A DNA stretch of 64,000 bases from Ferdinandcohnia sp036965045 (GCF_036965045.1 NZ_JBALOV010000023.1:79455-143454), one strand, 5' to 3'; numbered from the stretch's first letter, positions 43,122-52,345 are shown. Notes: generated by a model not told the origin, from the sequence alone. A program made the numbers and translations.

Positions 43122-43533
43122 TGATTTGGACAAGAGTAGAGGTGCCCCCCAGAGAGCTGTCCAAAAGCGAGGATGATTCTGACAAGAGTAGCGGCGAAAT
43201 CCTGAGAACTGTCAAAAGGCGAGGGTGATTCTGNNNNNNNNNNNNNNNNNNNNNNNNNNNNNNNNNNNNNNNNNNNNNNNNNNNNNNNNNNNNNNNNNNN
43301 NNNNNNNNNNNNNNNNNNNNNNNNNNNNNNNNNNNNNNNNNNNNNNNNNNNNNNNNNNNNNNNNNNNNNNNNNNNNNNNNNNNNNNNNNGACAAGAGTAG
43401 AGGTGACCCCATGAGAGCTGTCCAAAAGCGAGGGTGATATGGACAAAAAGAGTGGTGAACCTGCGAGAGTTGTCCAAAAGTGAGGATGATATGGACAAGA
43501 GTAGCGCAGAACCCCTGATAGCTGTCCAAAACC
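43122..43533. repeat. 52-bp tandem hairpin array (about eight units, three hidden by Ns)
   Basis: GACA of each unit starts at 43129, 43181, 43233, then after the gap at 43390, 43442 and 43494: a 52-bp period. Each unit has GGACAAGAG near its 5' end and CTGTCCAAAAG about 30 bases later; GGACA and TGTCC pair as a hairpin stem. In the second unit both arms change together (TGACA with TGTCA), a compensatory change. Unrelated in sequence to the 53-bp array at 1945 but of nearly the same period. It lies between the CNNM terminator and ddl. Confidence 0.88.
43234..43389. other. assembly gap of 156 Ns in the repeat array
   Basis: The gap is exactly three times 52, the unit length, and sits in register with the flanking units, so it most likely stands for three unresolved repeat copies. 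Confidence 0.85.
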
Positions 43534-43687
43534 TAATTTCATCAGAAGTTCCAGAAATAGGTTCAAGCCTAGACAGACACTTTTCTTAAGAGATGTAATA
43601 AATTATAGAAATGTTATGTAAATGTTATATAATATAAACGCGTTAATGTTAAAATAAAGGGTATATTGATTTTTTAGGAGGAAGCTT

Positions 43688-44773
43688 ATGAAAGTCAAAC
43701 TAGGCTTGCTATACGGAGGGAAATCAGCTGAGCATAAGGTTTCCTTGCAAACCGCATTAGCTGTAATTAAAGCGTTAGATCACTCAAAATATGATATTCA
43801 TCCCATTTATATATCGGAAGAAGGCGAATGGATTCGCGGAAGCCAATTAACTGGACCTGTCGATGACGTGAAGAAACTAGTTTTAAAAGAAGCCGGTACC
43901 CCGATTTCACCAGTTTCTTTGAATGCAGAGCTTTTCCCTGCAGAGTCATCAAAACAAGACGAAACAATTGATGTAGTGTTCCCATTATTACATGGACCAA
44001 ACGGAGAGGACGGAACTGTTCAAGGGCTACTTGAGCTTGTAAATATTCCGTATATCGGTAACGGTGTGCTTGCTTCATCTGCAGGTATGGACAAAGTCAT
44101 CATGAAAAATATCTTCGGCCAAGCTGGACTGCTTCAAGCAAAGTATGTGTCATATATTCGAAATGAATGGAAGCAAAATCCGGATGAAGCCTATGCAAAG
44201 GTGGAGGAATTACTTGGTTATCCATGCTTTGTAAAGCCTGCAAACCTTGGTTCAAGCGTTGGAATCAGCAAAGCGACAAACCGTGAAAGCCTCGAAAAAG
44301 CATTTGAAGAAGCATTCATGTTTGACCGTAAAGTCATCATTGAAGAGGCTATCATTGGTCGTGAAATCGAAATCGGTGTCCTTGGGAATGACAACCCAAG
44401 CTGTTCCGTTGTAGGTGAAATTGTACCTAAGAAAGATTTTTACGATTATAAAGCAAAATATGAAGATGGCGATACAGCCCTCATTATTCCTGCTGATATT
44501 ACAGATGAACAATATGAAACCGTCAAAACAGAGGCAATTAAAGCATTCAAGGCCCTTGATTGCTCAGGTTTAGTAAGAGCTGATTTCTTCTTAACGAAAG
44601 AAGGAGAAGTCGTCATTAATGAGGTCAACACAATGCCTGGATTTACACCTTTTAGCATGTTCCCATTATTATGGCAGGAGGCTGGTGTCAGCTATCCGGA
44701 GCTTATTGAAAAATTAGTAGAACTTGCAATTGAGCGTCATACGGAAAAACAATCAATCAAGTACACCATCTAA
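43688..44773 (+). CDS. ddl: D-alanine--D-alanine ligase
   Basis: 361 residues, ATP-grasp enzyme of the peptidoglycan pathway. N-terminal LLYGGKSAEHKVSLQTA, PLLHGPNGEDGTVQGLLE, ATP-grasp FVKPANLGSSVGISKA, and the Mg-binding FINEVNTMPGFT-type block (VVINEVNTMPGFTPFSMFP). Makes D-Ala-D-Ala for MurF, which is encoded next. TAGGAGGAAGCTT precedes the ATG. A terminator separates ddl from murF. Confidence 0.96.
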   Translation: MKVKLGLLYGGKSAEHKVSLQTALAVIKALDHSKYDIHPIYISEEGEWIRGSQLTGPVDDVKKLVLKEAGTPISPVSLNAELFPAESSKQDETIDVVFPLLHGPNGEDGTVQGLLELVNIPYIGNGVLASSAGMDKVIMKNIFGQAGLLQAKYVSYIRNEWKQNPDEAYAKVEELLGYPCFVKPANLGSSVGISKATNRESLEKAFEEAFMFDRKVIIEEAIIGREIEIGVLGNDNPSCSVVGEIVPKKDFYDYKAKYEDGDTALIIPADITDEQYETVKTEAIKAFKALDCSGLVRADFFLTKEGEVVINEVNTMPGFTPFSMFPLLWQEAGVSYPELIEKLVELAIERHTEKQSIKYTI

Positions 44774-44777
44774 AACC

Positions 44778-44816
44778 AAGAAACACTATTCTTCCATCTG
44801 AATAGTGTTTCTTTAT
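44778..44816 (+). terminator. ddl terminator
   Basis: AAGAAACACTATTC/GAATAGTGTTTCTT 14-bp stem; short T run (TTTCTTTAT). Confidence 0.8.
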
Positions 44817-44833
44817 GAAAAGGGGAGAACCTT

Positions 44834-46207
44834 GTGATAAAAAAGAGTTTAGCTCAAATTGAACAAATGGCAAAAGGTGAGAAGCTTGCCCCACAACACA
44901 AAACTGTCGTAATCGAAGGTGTATCCATTGACACAAGAACCATCACACCAGGAAATCTGTACATACCGATCATCGGAGACACCTTTAATGGACATCAATT
45001 TGTGGAGGCTGCAATTGAAAACGGAGCAGCAGCTGTACTGTGGGGAATTGATCAGCCAAATCCGCCAAAGCAAGTCCCGGTTATTTATGTACATGACACA
45101 TTAGAGGCTCTTCAAACACTGGCAAAAAGCTACCGTGATGAGCTTTCGATAAAAGTCGTTGGAATAACGGGAAGCAATGGTAAAACAACTACAAAAGACA
45201 TGGTTACCGCGATATTATCAACTTCTATGCGTGTTCAAAAAACAGAAGGTAATCTTAACAACCATATTGGCCTACCTTTGACCATTTTACGATTAAAACA
45301 AGACACCGAGGTGGCTGTGCTAGAAATGGGGATGAGCGCTTATGGTGAAATTGAACTTCTTACCCACTTAGCACGCCCTAATGTGGCTGTGATTACAAAT
45401 ATCGGTGAATCCCATATGATGGACCTTGGCTCCCGTGAAGGAATCGCAAAGGCAAAGCTTGAGATTGTCGCTGGATTATCAAAAGAAGGCTTACTCATAT
45501 ACCATGGGGACGAACCTCTATTAACAGAGCGTATAAAAGAAATGAATATCCAAACCACAACGTTTGGAGAAACAAAGCAAAACAATCTACATCCACTGAT
45601 GATTAAACAGGAAACCGAAGGTACCTATTTTTCCATTAATGAACAGGAACAAAAGGAATTTTACGTACCAGTCCTCGGAAAGCATAATGTGAACAACGCG
45701 ATGGCTGCGATGGCGGTGGCACGTCATTTCGGTTTATCCTGGGACCAAATTGAAAGTGGATTAAAGCAAATTAAAATCACGAATATGAGACTTGAATTAA
45801 TTGAAGGTGTAGGCGGAACGAAATTAATTAATGATGCTTATAATGCAAGTCCGTTATCGATGAAGGCGGCGATTAGCTTAGTTCACGATTTACAAACGGC
45901 AGGCAAAAAAATCGTTGTGTTAGGTGACATGCTGGAGCTTGGAGACAAAGAAAATGAATACCACGAGGAAGTGGGTCGATTTATCCAACCAGATAAGGTC
46001 GACTTTGTATTCGCCTATGGAACATTAGGTGGGCATATTGCCAGCGGTGCAAGGGAATCGTTCCCGCAAGACCGAGTGTTTGCGTATCAAGATAAAGAAC
46101 AGCTTATTGAAGGATTACGGAATCTTTTATCAGAAGGGGACATCCTTTTAGTAAAAGGCTCAAGAGGGATGAAGCTTGAGGAAGTTATTTTTGCCTTCAA
46201 AAAGTAA
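44834..46207 (+). CDS. murF: UDP-N-acetylmuramoyl-tripeptide--D-alanyl-D-alanine ligase
   Basis: 457 residues, Mur ligase: N-terminal domain with SIDTRTITPGNLYIPIIGDTFNGHQF, ATP-binding GITGSNGKTTTKDM (about 113-126), central EGNLNNHIGLPLTIL, and C-terminal domain with NDAYNASPLSMKAAI. Adds D-Ala-D-Ala to UDP-MurNAc-tripeptide in the cytoplasm. GTG start behind AGGGGAGAACCTT. Confidence 0.96.
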   Translation: MIKKSLAQIEQMAKGEKLAPQHKTVVIEGVSIDTRTITPGNLYIPIIGDTFNGHQFVEAAIENGAAAVLWGIDQPNPPKQVPVIYVHDTLEALQTLAKSYRDELSIKVVGITGSNGKTTTKDMVTAILSTSMRVQKTEGNLNNHIGLPLTILRLKQDTEVAVLEMGMSAYGEIELLTHLARPNVAVITNIGESHMMDLGSREGIAKAKLEIVAGLSKEGLLIYHGDEPLLTERIKEMNIQTTTFGETKQNNLHPLMIKQETEGTYFSINEQEQKEFYVPVLGKHNVNNAMAAMAVARHFGLSWDQIESGLKQIKITNMRLELIEGVGGTKLINDAYNASPLSMKAAISLVHDLQTAGKKIVVLGDMLELGDKENEYHEEVGRFIQPDKVDFVFAYGTLGGHIASGARESFPQDRVFAYQDKEQLIEGLRNLLSEGDILLVKGSRGMKLEEVIFAFKK

Positions 46208-46208
46208 A

Positions 46209-46242
46209 AAAAGCTCGGCGGCGATGATTGCCGAGCTTTTTG
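46209..46242. terminator. bidirectional terminator after murF
   Basis: AAAAGCTCGGC/GCCGAGCTTTT stem with flanking A and T runs; also serves the convergent 34-aa gene. Confidence 0.93.
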
Positions 46243-46347
46243 CTAGTTAATAAATGGCAGTATAATTAAAATAGTTAGTAGGATTCCTAAGGAGTATGAG
46301 AATAATTCTTTCATAAAGTCTGACTTTTCATTGAATAGCTTGTCCAT
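46243..46347 (-). CDS. 34-aa single-span membrane protein
   Basis: 34 residues with a perfect ribosome binding site AGGAGGTTATATA-ATG. An N-terminal charged part (MDKLFNEKSDFMKELF) precedes one hydrophobic helix (about 17-33). The stop lies at the base of the shared terminator. I do not recognise the family; it could be a small membrane regulator or a type I toxin-like peptide, but no antisense RNA is evident. Confidence 0.7.
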   Translation of the reverse strand: MDKLFNEKSDFMKELFSYSLGILLTILIILPFIN

Positions 46348-46468
46348 TATATAACCTCCTAAAAATACTTCTTACTTATTAGTACGTTTGAAAACGATAA
46401 ATGTTACAAAAACATTACAATTATTTCAAAAATATTTTAAAACTATTTTAAAAGGTGGTATCATCCTC

Positions 46469-47176
46469 ATGATTGGCTGTTTGTTCATACATGGTTTTAC
46501 TGGGGCTCCATATGAAGTTGAGCCACTTGCAGAGCATGTTCGCCATTCAACCGATTGGATCGTCCGGACGCCAACCTTACCCGGCCATGGCGAGACCCTA
46601 GACCTAAAAGGAACACATTACTCGGACTGGATCACACATGCCGAAAAAGAATTAGTAGATCTTCTTCATTCATGTGACAAGGTGTTTGTCGTCGGTTTTT
46701 CTATGGGTGGGCTCATTGCTGGTTATTTAGCAACGCGATACCCAATTCAAAAGCTCGTTTTACTAAGTGCAGCAGCCTACTATATCAATCCAAAGCAGCT
46801 AGTAGCAGATATTAAGATCATGCTTCGTGATGGCTTAAACAAAACACTTCATAAAAATGAACTTTTTTTACGTTACAAAAAGAAAATTGTGGATACACCC
46901 CTGTCAGCAACAATTGAATTTCGAAAGCTGGTACAAAGGGTTCGGCCTGAGCTTCACCATATCAAAGTCCCAACCTTAATTGTGCAGGGAGAAAGCGACG
47001 GAATTGTCCCAGTAAAAAGCGCACATTATTTACATCAGGTCATCTCCTCACCTGAAAAAAAACTCCTTTTCTTACCAAGTGCAAAGCATCATGTTTGTTA
47101 TGGAGAAGATCAGGATAAACTATTTGAAGAGGTAGATTCATTCTTACATGAACCATCAAAAGAATGGATATACTAA
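46469..47176 (+). CDS. alpha/beta hydrolase (carboxylesterase, Est30-like)
   Basis: 235 residues. Nucleophile elbow GFSMGG (Ser about 86), oxyanion HGFTGAP near the N-terminus, Asp in VQGESDGIVPVKSA and His in PSAKHHVCYGEDQD complete the triad. Resembles the monoglyceride lipase/Est30 carboxylesterases of bacilli. The start at 46469 follows AAAGGTGG; the longer frame upstream is not supported. It interrupts the murF-cshA order seen in B. subtilis. Confidence 0.88.
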   Translation: MIGCLFIHGFTGAPYEVEPLAEHVRHSTDWIVRTPTLPGHGETLDLKGTHYSDWITHAEKELVDLLHSCDKVFVVGFSMGGLIAGYLATRYPIQKLVLLSAAAYYINPKQLVADIKIMLRDGLNKTLHKNELFLRYKKKIVDTPLSATIEFRKLVQRVRPELHHIKVPTLIVQGESDGIVPVKSAHYLHQVISSPEKKLLFLPSAKHHVCYGEDQDKLFEEVDSFLHEPSKEWIY

Positions 47177-47567
47177 CCATTGGGAATTTCGCTTTATTGC
47201 ATTTCTAATGGGGTAGTGGTAAGATTACAACTACAGTGTTAAAAAGGGCTGAGCTTGTCTAACCCATTGGTTACGCCCTTTTATTAACTTTTTGGACGTG
47301 AACCCTAAGGGCATTACTTCCGGTTACATTCACGGAGAATGTCCTTTTTTTAAGCAGAATTTGATTCTGGTCTATTATAAATACTAGGCAGATGCCTACC
47401 TACAGTTGTATTTCATCATGTGTAGGTTTTGCGATCATAATGCATTGATTTGTATCCAGCTTAAAATCGTATTTTTTCGAGGCGAAAGCCCAGTGTCTAT
47501 ACAGATTTCCCGTCTAAAAGTCAATTTTGTCATTGTACAAATAGATTACAAAAGGAGTATGAAAAAA
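47177..47567 (+). promoter_or_regulatory. long cshA leader with terminator-like hairpins
   Basis: No gene in about 390 bases. AAGGGC/GCCCTT (47244-47282) probably ends the esterase transcript. AAGGGCATT/AATGTCCTT with seven T (47307-47352) is a clear terminator. ACCTAC and GTAGGT words follow at 47397-47430. The cshA transcript probably starts after these or reads through them. Confidence 0.5.
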
Positions 47568-49058
47568 TTGGCAGCATTTAACGAACTAGGGATTAGTCAG
47601 GATCTAATGAAATCAATTAGTCAAATGGGGTTCGAAGAAGCAACTCCCATTCAATCACAAACGATTCCATTAGCACTTGAAGGGCATGATGTAATTGGTC
47701 AAGCCCAAACAGGAACAGGAAAAACAGCAGCATTTGGAATTCCTCTTATTGAAAATGTCGATGTAAAAAGCGACAATATCCAGGGAATTGTCATTGCGCC
47801 AACTCGTGAGCTTGCGATTCAAGTATCGGAAGAACTTAATAAAATCGGTCGCTTTAACCGCGTCCGTATCTTACCAATCTATGGTGGACAGGACATCACT
47901 CGCCAAATCCGTTCACTAAAAAAATTCCCGCATATCATTGTAGGTACACCAGGTCGTGTAATTGACCACATTAACCGTAAAACTCTTAAGCTTCAAAATG
48001 TAAAAACAGTAGTACTTGATGAAGCAGATGAAATGTTAAACATGGGCTTTATCGAGGATATTGAGGCAATCCTAAAAGGAGTTCCTGAAGAACGTCAAAC
48101 ATTGCTTTTCTCTGCAACAATGCCAGGTCCAATCCAACGCATTGCTGAGCGTTTCATGAAAGACCCGAAAGTTGTAAAAGTAAAAGCAAAAGAAATGACT
48201 GTACCAAATATCCAACAATACTACTTAGAAGTACAAGAGAAGAAAAAATTTGACGTGTTAACTCGTTTATTAGATATCCAATCACCAGAGCTTGCGATTA
48301 TCTTTGGTCGTACAAAGCGTCGTGTTGATGAGCTTTCTGAAGCATTAACTCTAAGAGGATATGCAGCAGAAGGAATTCATGGTGACCTAAGTCAGGCAAA
48401 ACGTATATCTGTTTTACGTAAATTTAAAGAGGGGTCAATCGAAGTCTTAGTTGCGACAGATGTTGCGGCACGTGGCCTAGATATTTCTGGAGTTACACAT
48501 GTTTATAACTTTGATATCCCGCAAGATCCTGAAAGCTATGTACACCGTATTGGTCGTACAGGCCGTGCAGGAAAAAATGGTTTGGCGATGACTTTCGTAA
48601 CGCCTCGAGAGATTGGCCAACTGAAAAATGTTGAAAATACAACAAAACGTAAAATGGACAAAATGAAGCCACCTACTCTAGATGAAGCTTTAGAAGGTCA
48701 ACAAAAAATGACGATGGAAAAAATCGTGTCAATGATTGAGTCTAATAATTTATCGTATTATACTCGAATCGCTGAAGAGCTTTTAGAGGAGCATGATTCA
48801 GTTTCTGTTGTTGCGGCGGCAATTAAGCTAATGACAAAAGAGCCAGACTCAACACCAGTTAAATTAACTGAAGAAGCACCTGTACGCGTGAAAAGAGACA
48901 ACCGTGATAATAACCGTGGTGGTCGTGATCGTGGTCGTTATAAGGGTGGAAACCGTGACCGTGGACGTGGAAATGCTGGACGTCAAGGTTCAGGCGGAAA
49001 TCGTTACTCTTCAAGTGGCAGCAATCGTCGTGGCAACTTCCGTAAAAACGAAAGTTAA
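47568..49058 (+). CDS. cshA: DEAD-box ATP-dependent RNA helicase
   Basis: 496 residues with all DEAD-box motifs: Q motif (FEEATPIQSQTIP), AQTGTGKT (I), PTRELAIQ (Ia), TPGRVIDH (Ib), VLDEADEML (II), SAT (III), IFGRTKRRVDEL (IV), ATDVAARGLDI (V), HRIGRTGRAG (VI). The C-terminal tail from about 430 is Arg/Gly/Asn-rich (RGRYKGGNRDRGRG) and should bind RNA. CshA works with RNase Y and ribosome assembly, notably in the cold. GGAGT is 9 bases before TTG 47568; an ATG at 47559 is too close to it. Confidence 0.94.
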   Translation: MAAFNELGISQDLMKSISQMGFEEATPIQSQTIPLALEGHDVIGQAQTGTGKTAAFGIPLIENVDVKSDNIQGIVIAPTRELAIQVSEELNKIGRFNRVRILPIYGGQDITRQIRSLKKFPHIIVGTPGRVIDHINRKTLKLQNVKTVVLDEADEMLNMGFIEDIEAILKGVPEERQTLLFSATMPGPIQRIAERFMKDPKVVKVKAKEMTVPNIQQYYLEVQEKKKFDVLTRLLDIQSPELAIIFGRTKRRVDELSEALTLRGYAAEGIHGDLSQAKRISVLRKFKEGSIEVLVATDVAARGLDISGVTHVYNFDIPQDPESYVHRIGRTGRAGKNGLAMTFVTPREIGQLKNVENTTKRKMDKMKPPTLDEALEGQQKMTMEKIVSMIESNNLSYYTRIAEELLEEHDSVSVVAAAIKLMTKEPDSTPVKLTEEAPVRVKRDNRDNNRGGRDRGRYKGGNRDRGRGNAGRQGSGGNRYSSSGSNRRGNFRKNES

Positions 49059-49065
49059 TTGCAAA

Positions 49066-49099
49066 AAGCAGTGCACAAGGGATGTGCACTGCTTTTTTT
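49066..49099 (+). terminator. cshA terminator
   Basis: AAGCAGTGCAC/GTGCACTGCTT perfect stem with seven T. Confidence 0.95.
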
Positions 49100-49174
49100 A
49101 TGTTATTTTTCGACAAAATCATTTATACTGATAAGGTTGATATGAAAATTATTCCAATGGGGGAGAGGTTGGCT

Positions 49175-49654
49175 ATGAGAGACATCCCAAAAAATCGGAT
49201 CAGTGAACGTGCCTTAACAGTATGGAAAACATCTGCTATTATCACATCTTTAATTGGCTGGTCGATTGCGATTACCGTTTTAGTTCTAACGATTATTTTT
49301 GATTGGCCCTATTGGATTTTAGCAATAATACTCATCCTTTTATTGATTGAGTCCGTTTTAACAATTTTTATCTTACCAAAGCTCAAATGGAAGCGCTGGA
49401 GATATGAAGTACACGAGCATGAAATTGACCTTCAACGTGGAGTATTAATTGTAAAAAGAACAGTGATCCCGATGAATCGCGTTCAACATGTTGATACACA
49501 GCAAGGGCCATTGCTTCGCAAACATCATTTAGCTACCGTTACGATTTCAACGGCAGCAACCGTCCATGAAATTCCTGCACTTGATTTGGAGGAAGCAGAT
49601 CAATTGCGTGTTTCAATCTCAAGATTAGCGAGGGTGGATGAAGATGATGTTTGA
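49175..49654 (+). CDS. ydbS: bacterial PH domain membrane protein YdbS
   Basis: 159 residues: two membrane helices (about 20-65) and a bPH2/DUF304 domain with RYEVHEHEIDLQRGVLIVKRTVIPMNRVQHVDTQQGPLLR. With YdbT it is linked in B. subtilis to sublancin resistance; the exact role is unknown. GGGGGAGAGG before ATG 49175 fixes the start. Overlaps ydbT. Confidence 0.9.
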   Translation: MRDIPKNRISERALTVWKTSAIITSLIGWSIAITVLVLTIIFDWPYWILAIILILLLIESVLTIFILPKLKWKRWRYEVHEHEIDLQRGVLIVKRTVIPMNRVQHVDTQQGPLLRKHHLATVTISTAATVHEIPALDLEEADQLRVSISRLARVDEDDV

Positions 49655-51104
49655 ACCACGTCGTATGCACCCGGTTGCAGGATTTCTCAGTTTTTTAAAG
49701 CAGTTAAAAGAATTGATTCTTCCGTTTATTTTTATTTTTTTTGTCGGACCGGGGGATGACTTAGGAAAGTATTATTTTCTAGGTGCTTCTGCAGTTATTT
49801 TTTTAATGTTAGTATATGGAGTTTTACATTGGTATCGATACACGTATCGAGTTGAAAATGGGGAGTTACGTATTGAATATGGTGTGTTTATCCGGAAGAA
49901 GCGCTTTATTCCAATTGAGCGAATCCAAACAATCGATGTATCGGCGGGAATTATTCAACGGATATTTGGGCTAGTTAAGCTACAAGTGGAAACAGCTGGT
50001 GGCGGTATGCAGGCTGAAGCAGTTCTAACCGCCATCAAAGAAGAAGAAGCTAACCAATTACGTGAACTACTATCTCGTTCAAAACATGTTCAGGCAGAAG
50101 AAGCCGAAACACAGCATACGAAAATGACCTATCAAATTACACCAAAGGAACTGCTTGTTCTAGCTTCTACATCGGGAGGAATCGGAATTGTCATCTCTGG
50201 TGTGCTGGCATTCCTGAGCCAGTTTGCGGAATACTTACCATTTGAAAAATTATATACTACGATTGAAAAATATGTGAACCTATCGATCTTATTCTATATC
50301 ATTGTATTAGTTGCACTATTCTTACTCATCGCTTGGTTTGTTGGTATTTTAATCATGACATTACGCTATGCCAATTTTACAGTCGTAAAGCGTGATGAGG
50401 AGCTATTTATTACGAGAGGCTTGATCGAAAAAAAGCAGACCACTATTCCGTTAACGCGAATTCAGGCAATACGCATTGGCGAAAATCTAATCAGACAGCC
50501 ATTTGGCTATGCAACGGTGTATATCGAAAGTGCAGGAGGCTCAATAGAGAAAGGCGAAGACTTTTCAACTGTGCTTTTTCCATTAATAAAAAAGTCAGCC
50601 ATCAATGACTTATTACATCATTTTGTTCCAGATTACCAGATGCGCAATGTTGATCACTATGTACCATCAAAGGCAAAGTGGAGATATATGATCAGGGGGA
50701 TGCTGCCATTTGTCATATTCGTCCCGGCAATCGTTATGCTGTCCTATGTCTTTAGTTCTTGGGGATACCTAGGGCTCCTTCTATTACCGATGGGGGCAAT
50801 CTTTGGCTATAGCCGCTATAAAGTAGCGGGCTGGACGATTGAAAATGACCAGCTAACACTTCAGTTTCGTTTTTTCAGTAAAATTACAGTTCTCCATCAT
50901 AAAAAGCGAATTCAATCTATGGATAAAAAACAATCGTTTTTACAAAGGAAAAAAGAGCTTGGTTCCGTTCGTACCTTTATTAAATCAGCAGTAACAGGCA
51001 AAGGGTTTGAAGTAAAGGACTTGGAAGATTCAGATTGCTGGACCATTTGGGAATGGTACACGAAACGCAAAAATAAAAGTACAGAAGATTTTTCGATAGA
51101 TTAA
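49644..51104 (+). CDS. ydbT: bacterial PH domain membrane protein YdbT
   Basis: About 486 residues, with three pairs of membrane helices each followed by a bPH2 domain (IPIERIQTIDVSAGIIQRIFGL; IPLTRIQAIRIGENLIRQPFG; HHKKRIQSMDKKQSFLQRKK). Partner of YdbS, with which it overlaps by 11 bases. GAGGGTGG suits ATG 49644; ATGs at 49638 and 49647 are alternatives. Synteny cshA-ydbS-ydbT-ydcA is as in B. subtilis. Confidence 0.9.
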   Translation: MMFEPRRMHPVAGFLSFLKQLKELILPFIFIFFVGPGDDLGKYYFLGASAVIFLMLVYGVLHWYRYTYRVENGELRIEYGVFIRKKRFIPIERIQTIDVSAGIIQRIFGLVKLQVETAGGGMQAEAVLTAIKEEEANQLRELLSRSKHVQAEEAETQHTKMTYQITPKELLVLASTSGGIGIVISGVLAFLSQFAEYLPFEKLYTTIEKYVNLSILFYIIVLVALFLLIAWFVGILIMTLRYANFTVVKRDEELFITRGLIEKKQTTIPLTRIQAIRIGENLIRQPFGYATVYIESAGGSIEKGEDFSTVLFPLIKKSAINDLLHHFVPDYQMRNVDHYVPSKAKWRYMIRGMLPFVIFVPAIVMLSYVFSSWGYLGLLLLPMGAIFGYSRYKVAGWTIENDQLTLQFRFFSKITVLHHKKRIQSMDKKQSFLQRKKELGSVRTFIKSAVTGKGFEVKDLEDSDCWTIWEWYTKRKNKSTEDFSID

Positions 51105-51105
51105 G

Positions 51106-51144
51106 ACAAGGAGCTAAACTTATGTTAGCTCCTTGTTTGTTTTA
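51106..51144. terminator. bidirectional terminator
   Basis: ACAAGGAGCTAA/TTAGCTCCTTGT stem between ydbT and the convergent rhomboid gene. Confidence 0.92.
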
Positions 51145-51861
51145 AAGCAAAATTCCGAGTAGCACCAGGATAATAATAATGAGCCATAAGATATGCTTTA
51201 TTGTAAACTGTTTAGGAAACCTCATCCGTGGTCGATAGGAGGAATCACCTGCCATAATAATTTGTGGCTGACTGGAGGTTTTCGGTAAAACAAGTGGTGC
51301 AATAATGGCGCCAGCAAGAAAACCGAAGATATGGGCTACAATATTTACGTTTGAATTGATAAAAGTCATGACTAAACCAATCACCAAAATGGTGATAATG
51401 AGCTGTGAATTCATTTGAGTTATTAAGTCTTTCCGGAACACAACCATATATAGGTAAACCCCGAACAAACCGAAGATGGCACCAGATGAACCGACATGGG
51501 CAAAATCAAGTGGCTCAATATAGAAGGTTGCTAGATTTGCAAGAATCCCAGTTAACAGATAAGCAATCGTGAATTTAACTTTACCCAGCATGCTTTCTAA
51601 AGCAGGTCCAAATAAGACAAGTGAGAAAGAATTAAATAGCATGTGCCCAAATCCACTATGTACGAAAATAGGCGTCACAAGCCTCCAATATTCACCTTCA
51701 GAGATCAAAAAATTAAACCCAATCATGTGCTGCAAAAGAGCTGTTCCGAATGGAAGGGACAAAAAGACCAACAGCCAAAGTAAGATATGAATTGTGATGA
51801 TAATTGATATAATAGGATATAATCGTAGAAATTGACGAAAACTTTCAGTCCGTATAAACAT
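51142..51861 (-). CDS. ydcA: rhomboid family intramembrane serine protease (YdcA-like)
   Basis: 239 residues, six or seven membrane helices. Catalytic Ser in GSSGAIFGLFG (about 129) and His in VAHIFGFLAG (about 176), plus the N-terminal WRLVTPIFVHSGFGHMLFN motif of rhomboids. Cleaves membrane proteins inside the bilayer; substrates unknown. Stop codon overlaps the shared terminator. Confidence 0.92.
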   Translation of the reverse strand: MFIRTESFRQFLRLYPIISIIITIHILLWLLVFLSLPFGTALLQHMIGFNFLISEGEYWRLVTPIFVHSGFGHMLFNSFSLVLFGPALESMLGKVKFTIAYLLTGILANLATFYIEPLDFAHVGSSGAIFGLFGVYLYMVVFRKDLITQMNSQLIITILVIGLVMTFINSNVNIVAHIFGFLAGAIIAPLVLPKTSSQPQIIMAGDSSYRPRMRFPKQFTIKHILWLIIIILVLLGILL

Positions 51862-51985
51862 TTTAATTCTCCTTTTTGTAGTTCTTATATCGTACTATAT
51901 TCTTTAAAAGATGGCGAACATCCTTTAAGAGTTTGTACCATCATATGATTGAAAGTTTTTATATAGAAGAAAGGATTTTTTTAAA

Positions 51986-52345
51986 ATGATTATTGGAATA
52001 GGTATCGATATTGTCGAGCTTGAACGTATTAAAAAAATTTTACATAGACAAAAAAAGTTTGTAGAACGAATTTTAACGAATGGAGAAAAAGAAAAATTTT
52101 TTCGCTTATCAGAATCTCGACAAATTGAGTTTCTTGCAGGAAGATTCGCAGTCAAGGAAGCATACTCAAAGGCGGTAGGGACAGGGATTGGCGAAAACTT
52201 AAGCTTTTTAGATATAGAGGTTTTATCCGATGAGAACGGCAAACCTGTCCTTACCAAGCCCTTGAATCACAAGGCTCATCTATCAATTACTCACAGTAAA
52301 GAATATGCTGTTGCACAAGTAATTTTAGAAAGCTTGTCAAGCTAG
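51986..52345 (+). CDS. acpS: holo-[acyl-carrier-protein] synthase
   Basis: 119 residues. GIGIDIVELERI with the Mg-binding Asp, FLAGRFAVKEAYSKAVGTGIG with the catalytic Glu/Lys, and HLSITHSKEYAVAQVIL at the end. Transfers 4'-phosphopantetheine from CoA to acyl carrier protein. Position after ydcA and before ydcC is conserved in bacilli. Confidence 0.96.
   Translation: MIIGIGIDIVELERIKKILHRQKKFVERILTNGEKEKFFRLSESRQIEFLAGRFAVKEAYSKAVGTGIGENLSFLDIEVLSDENGKPVLTKPLNHKAHLSITHSKEYAVAQVILESLSS

Noticed and set aside
43122..43533. CRISPR array
   Set aside because: The whole 52-bp unit is repeated with scattered changes; there is no constant repeat/variable spacer structure and no cas gene.
43021..43566. 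Long minus-strand ORFs across the N gap
   Set aside because: They exist only because Ns hide stops and the repeat period keeps frames open; no ribosome binding site or family resemblance.
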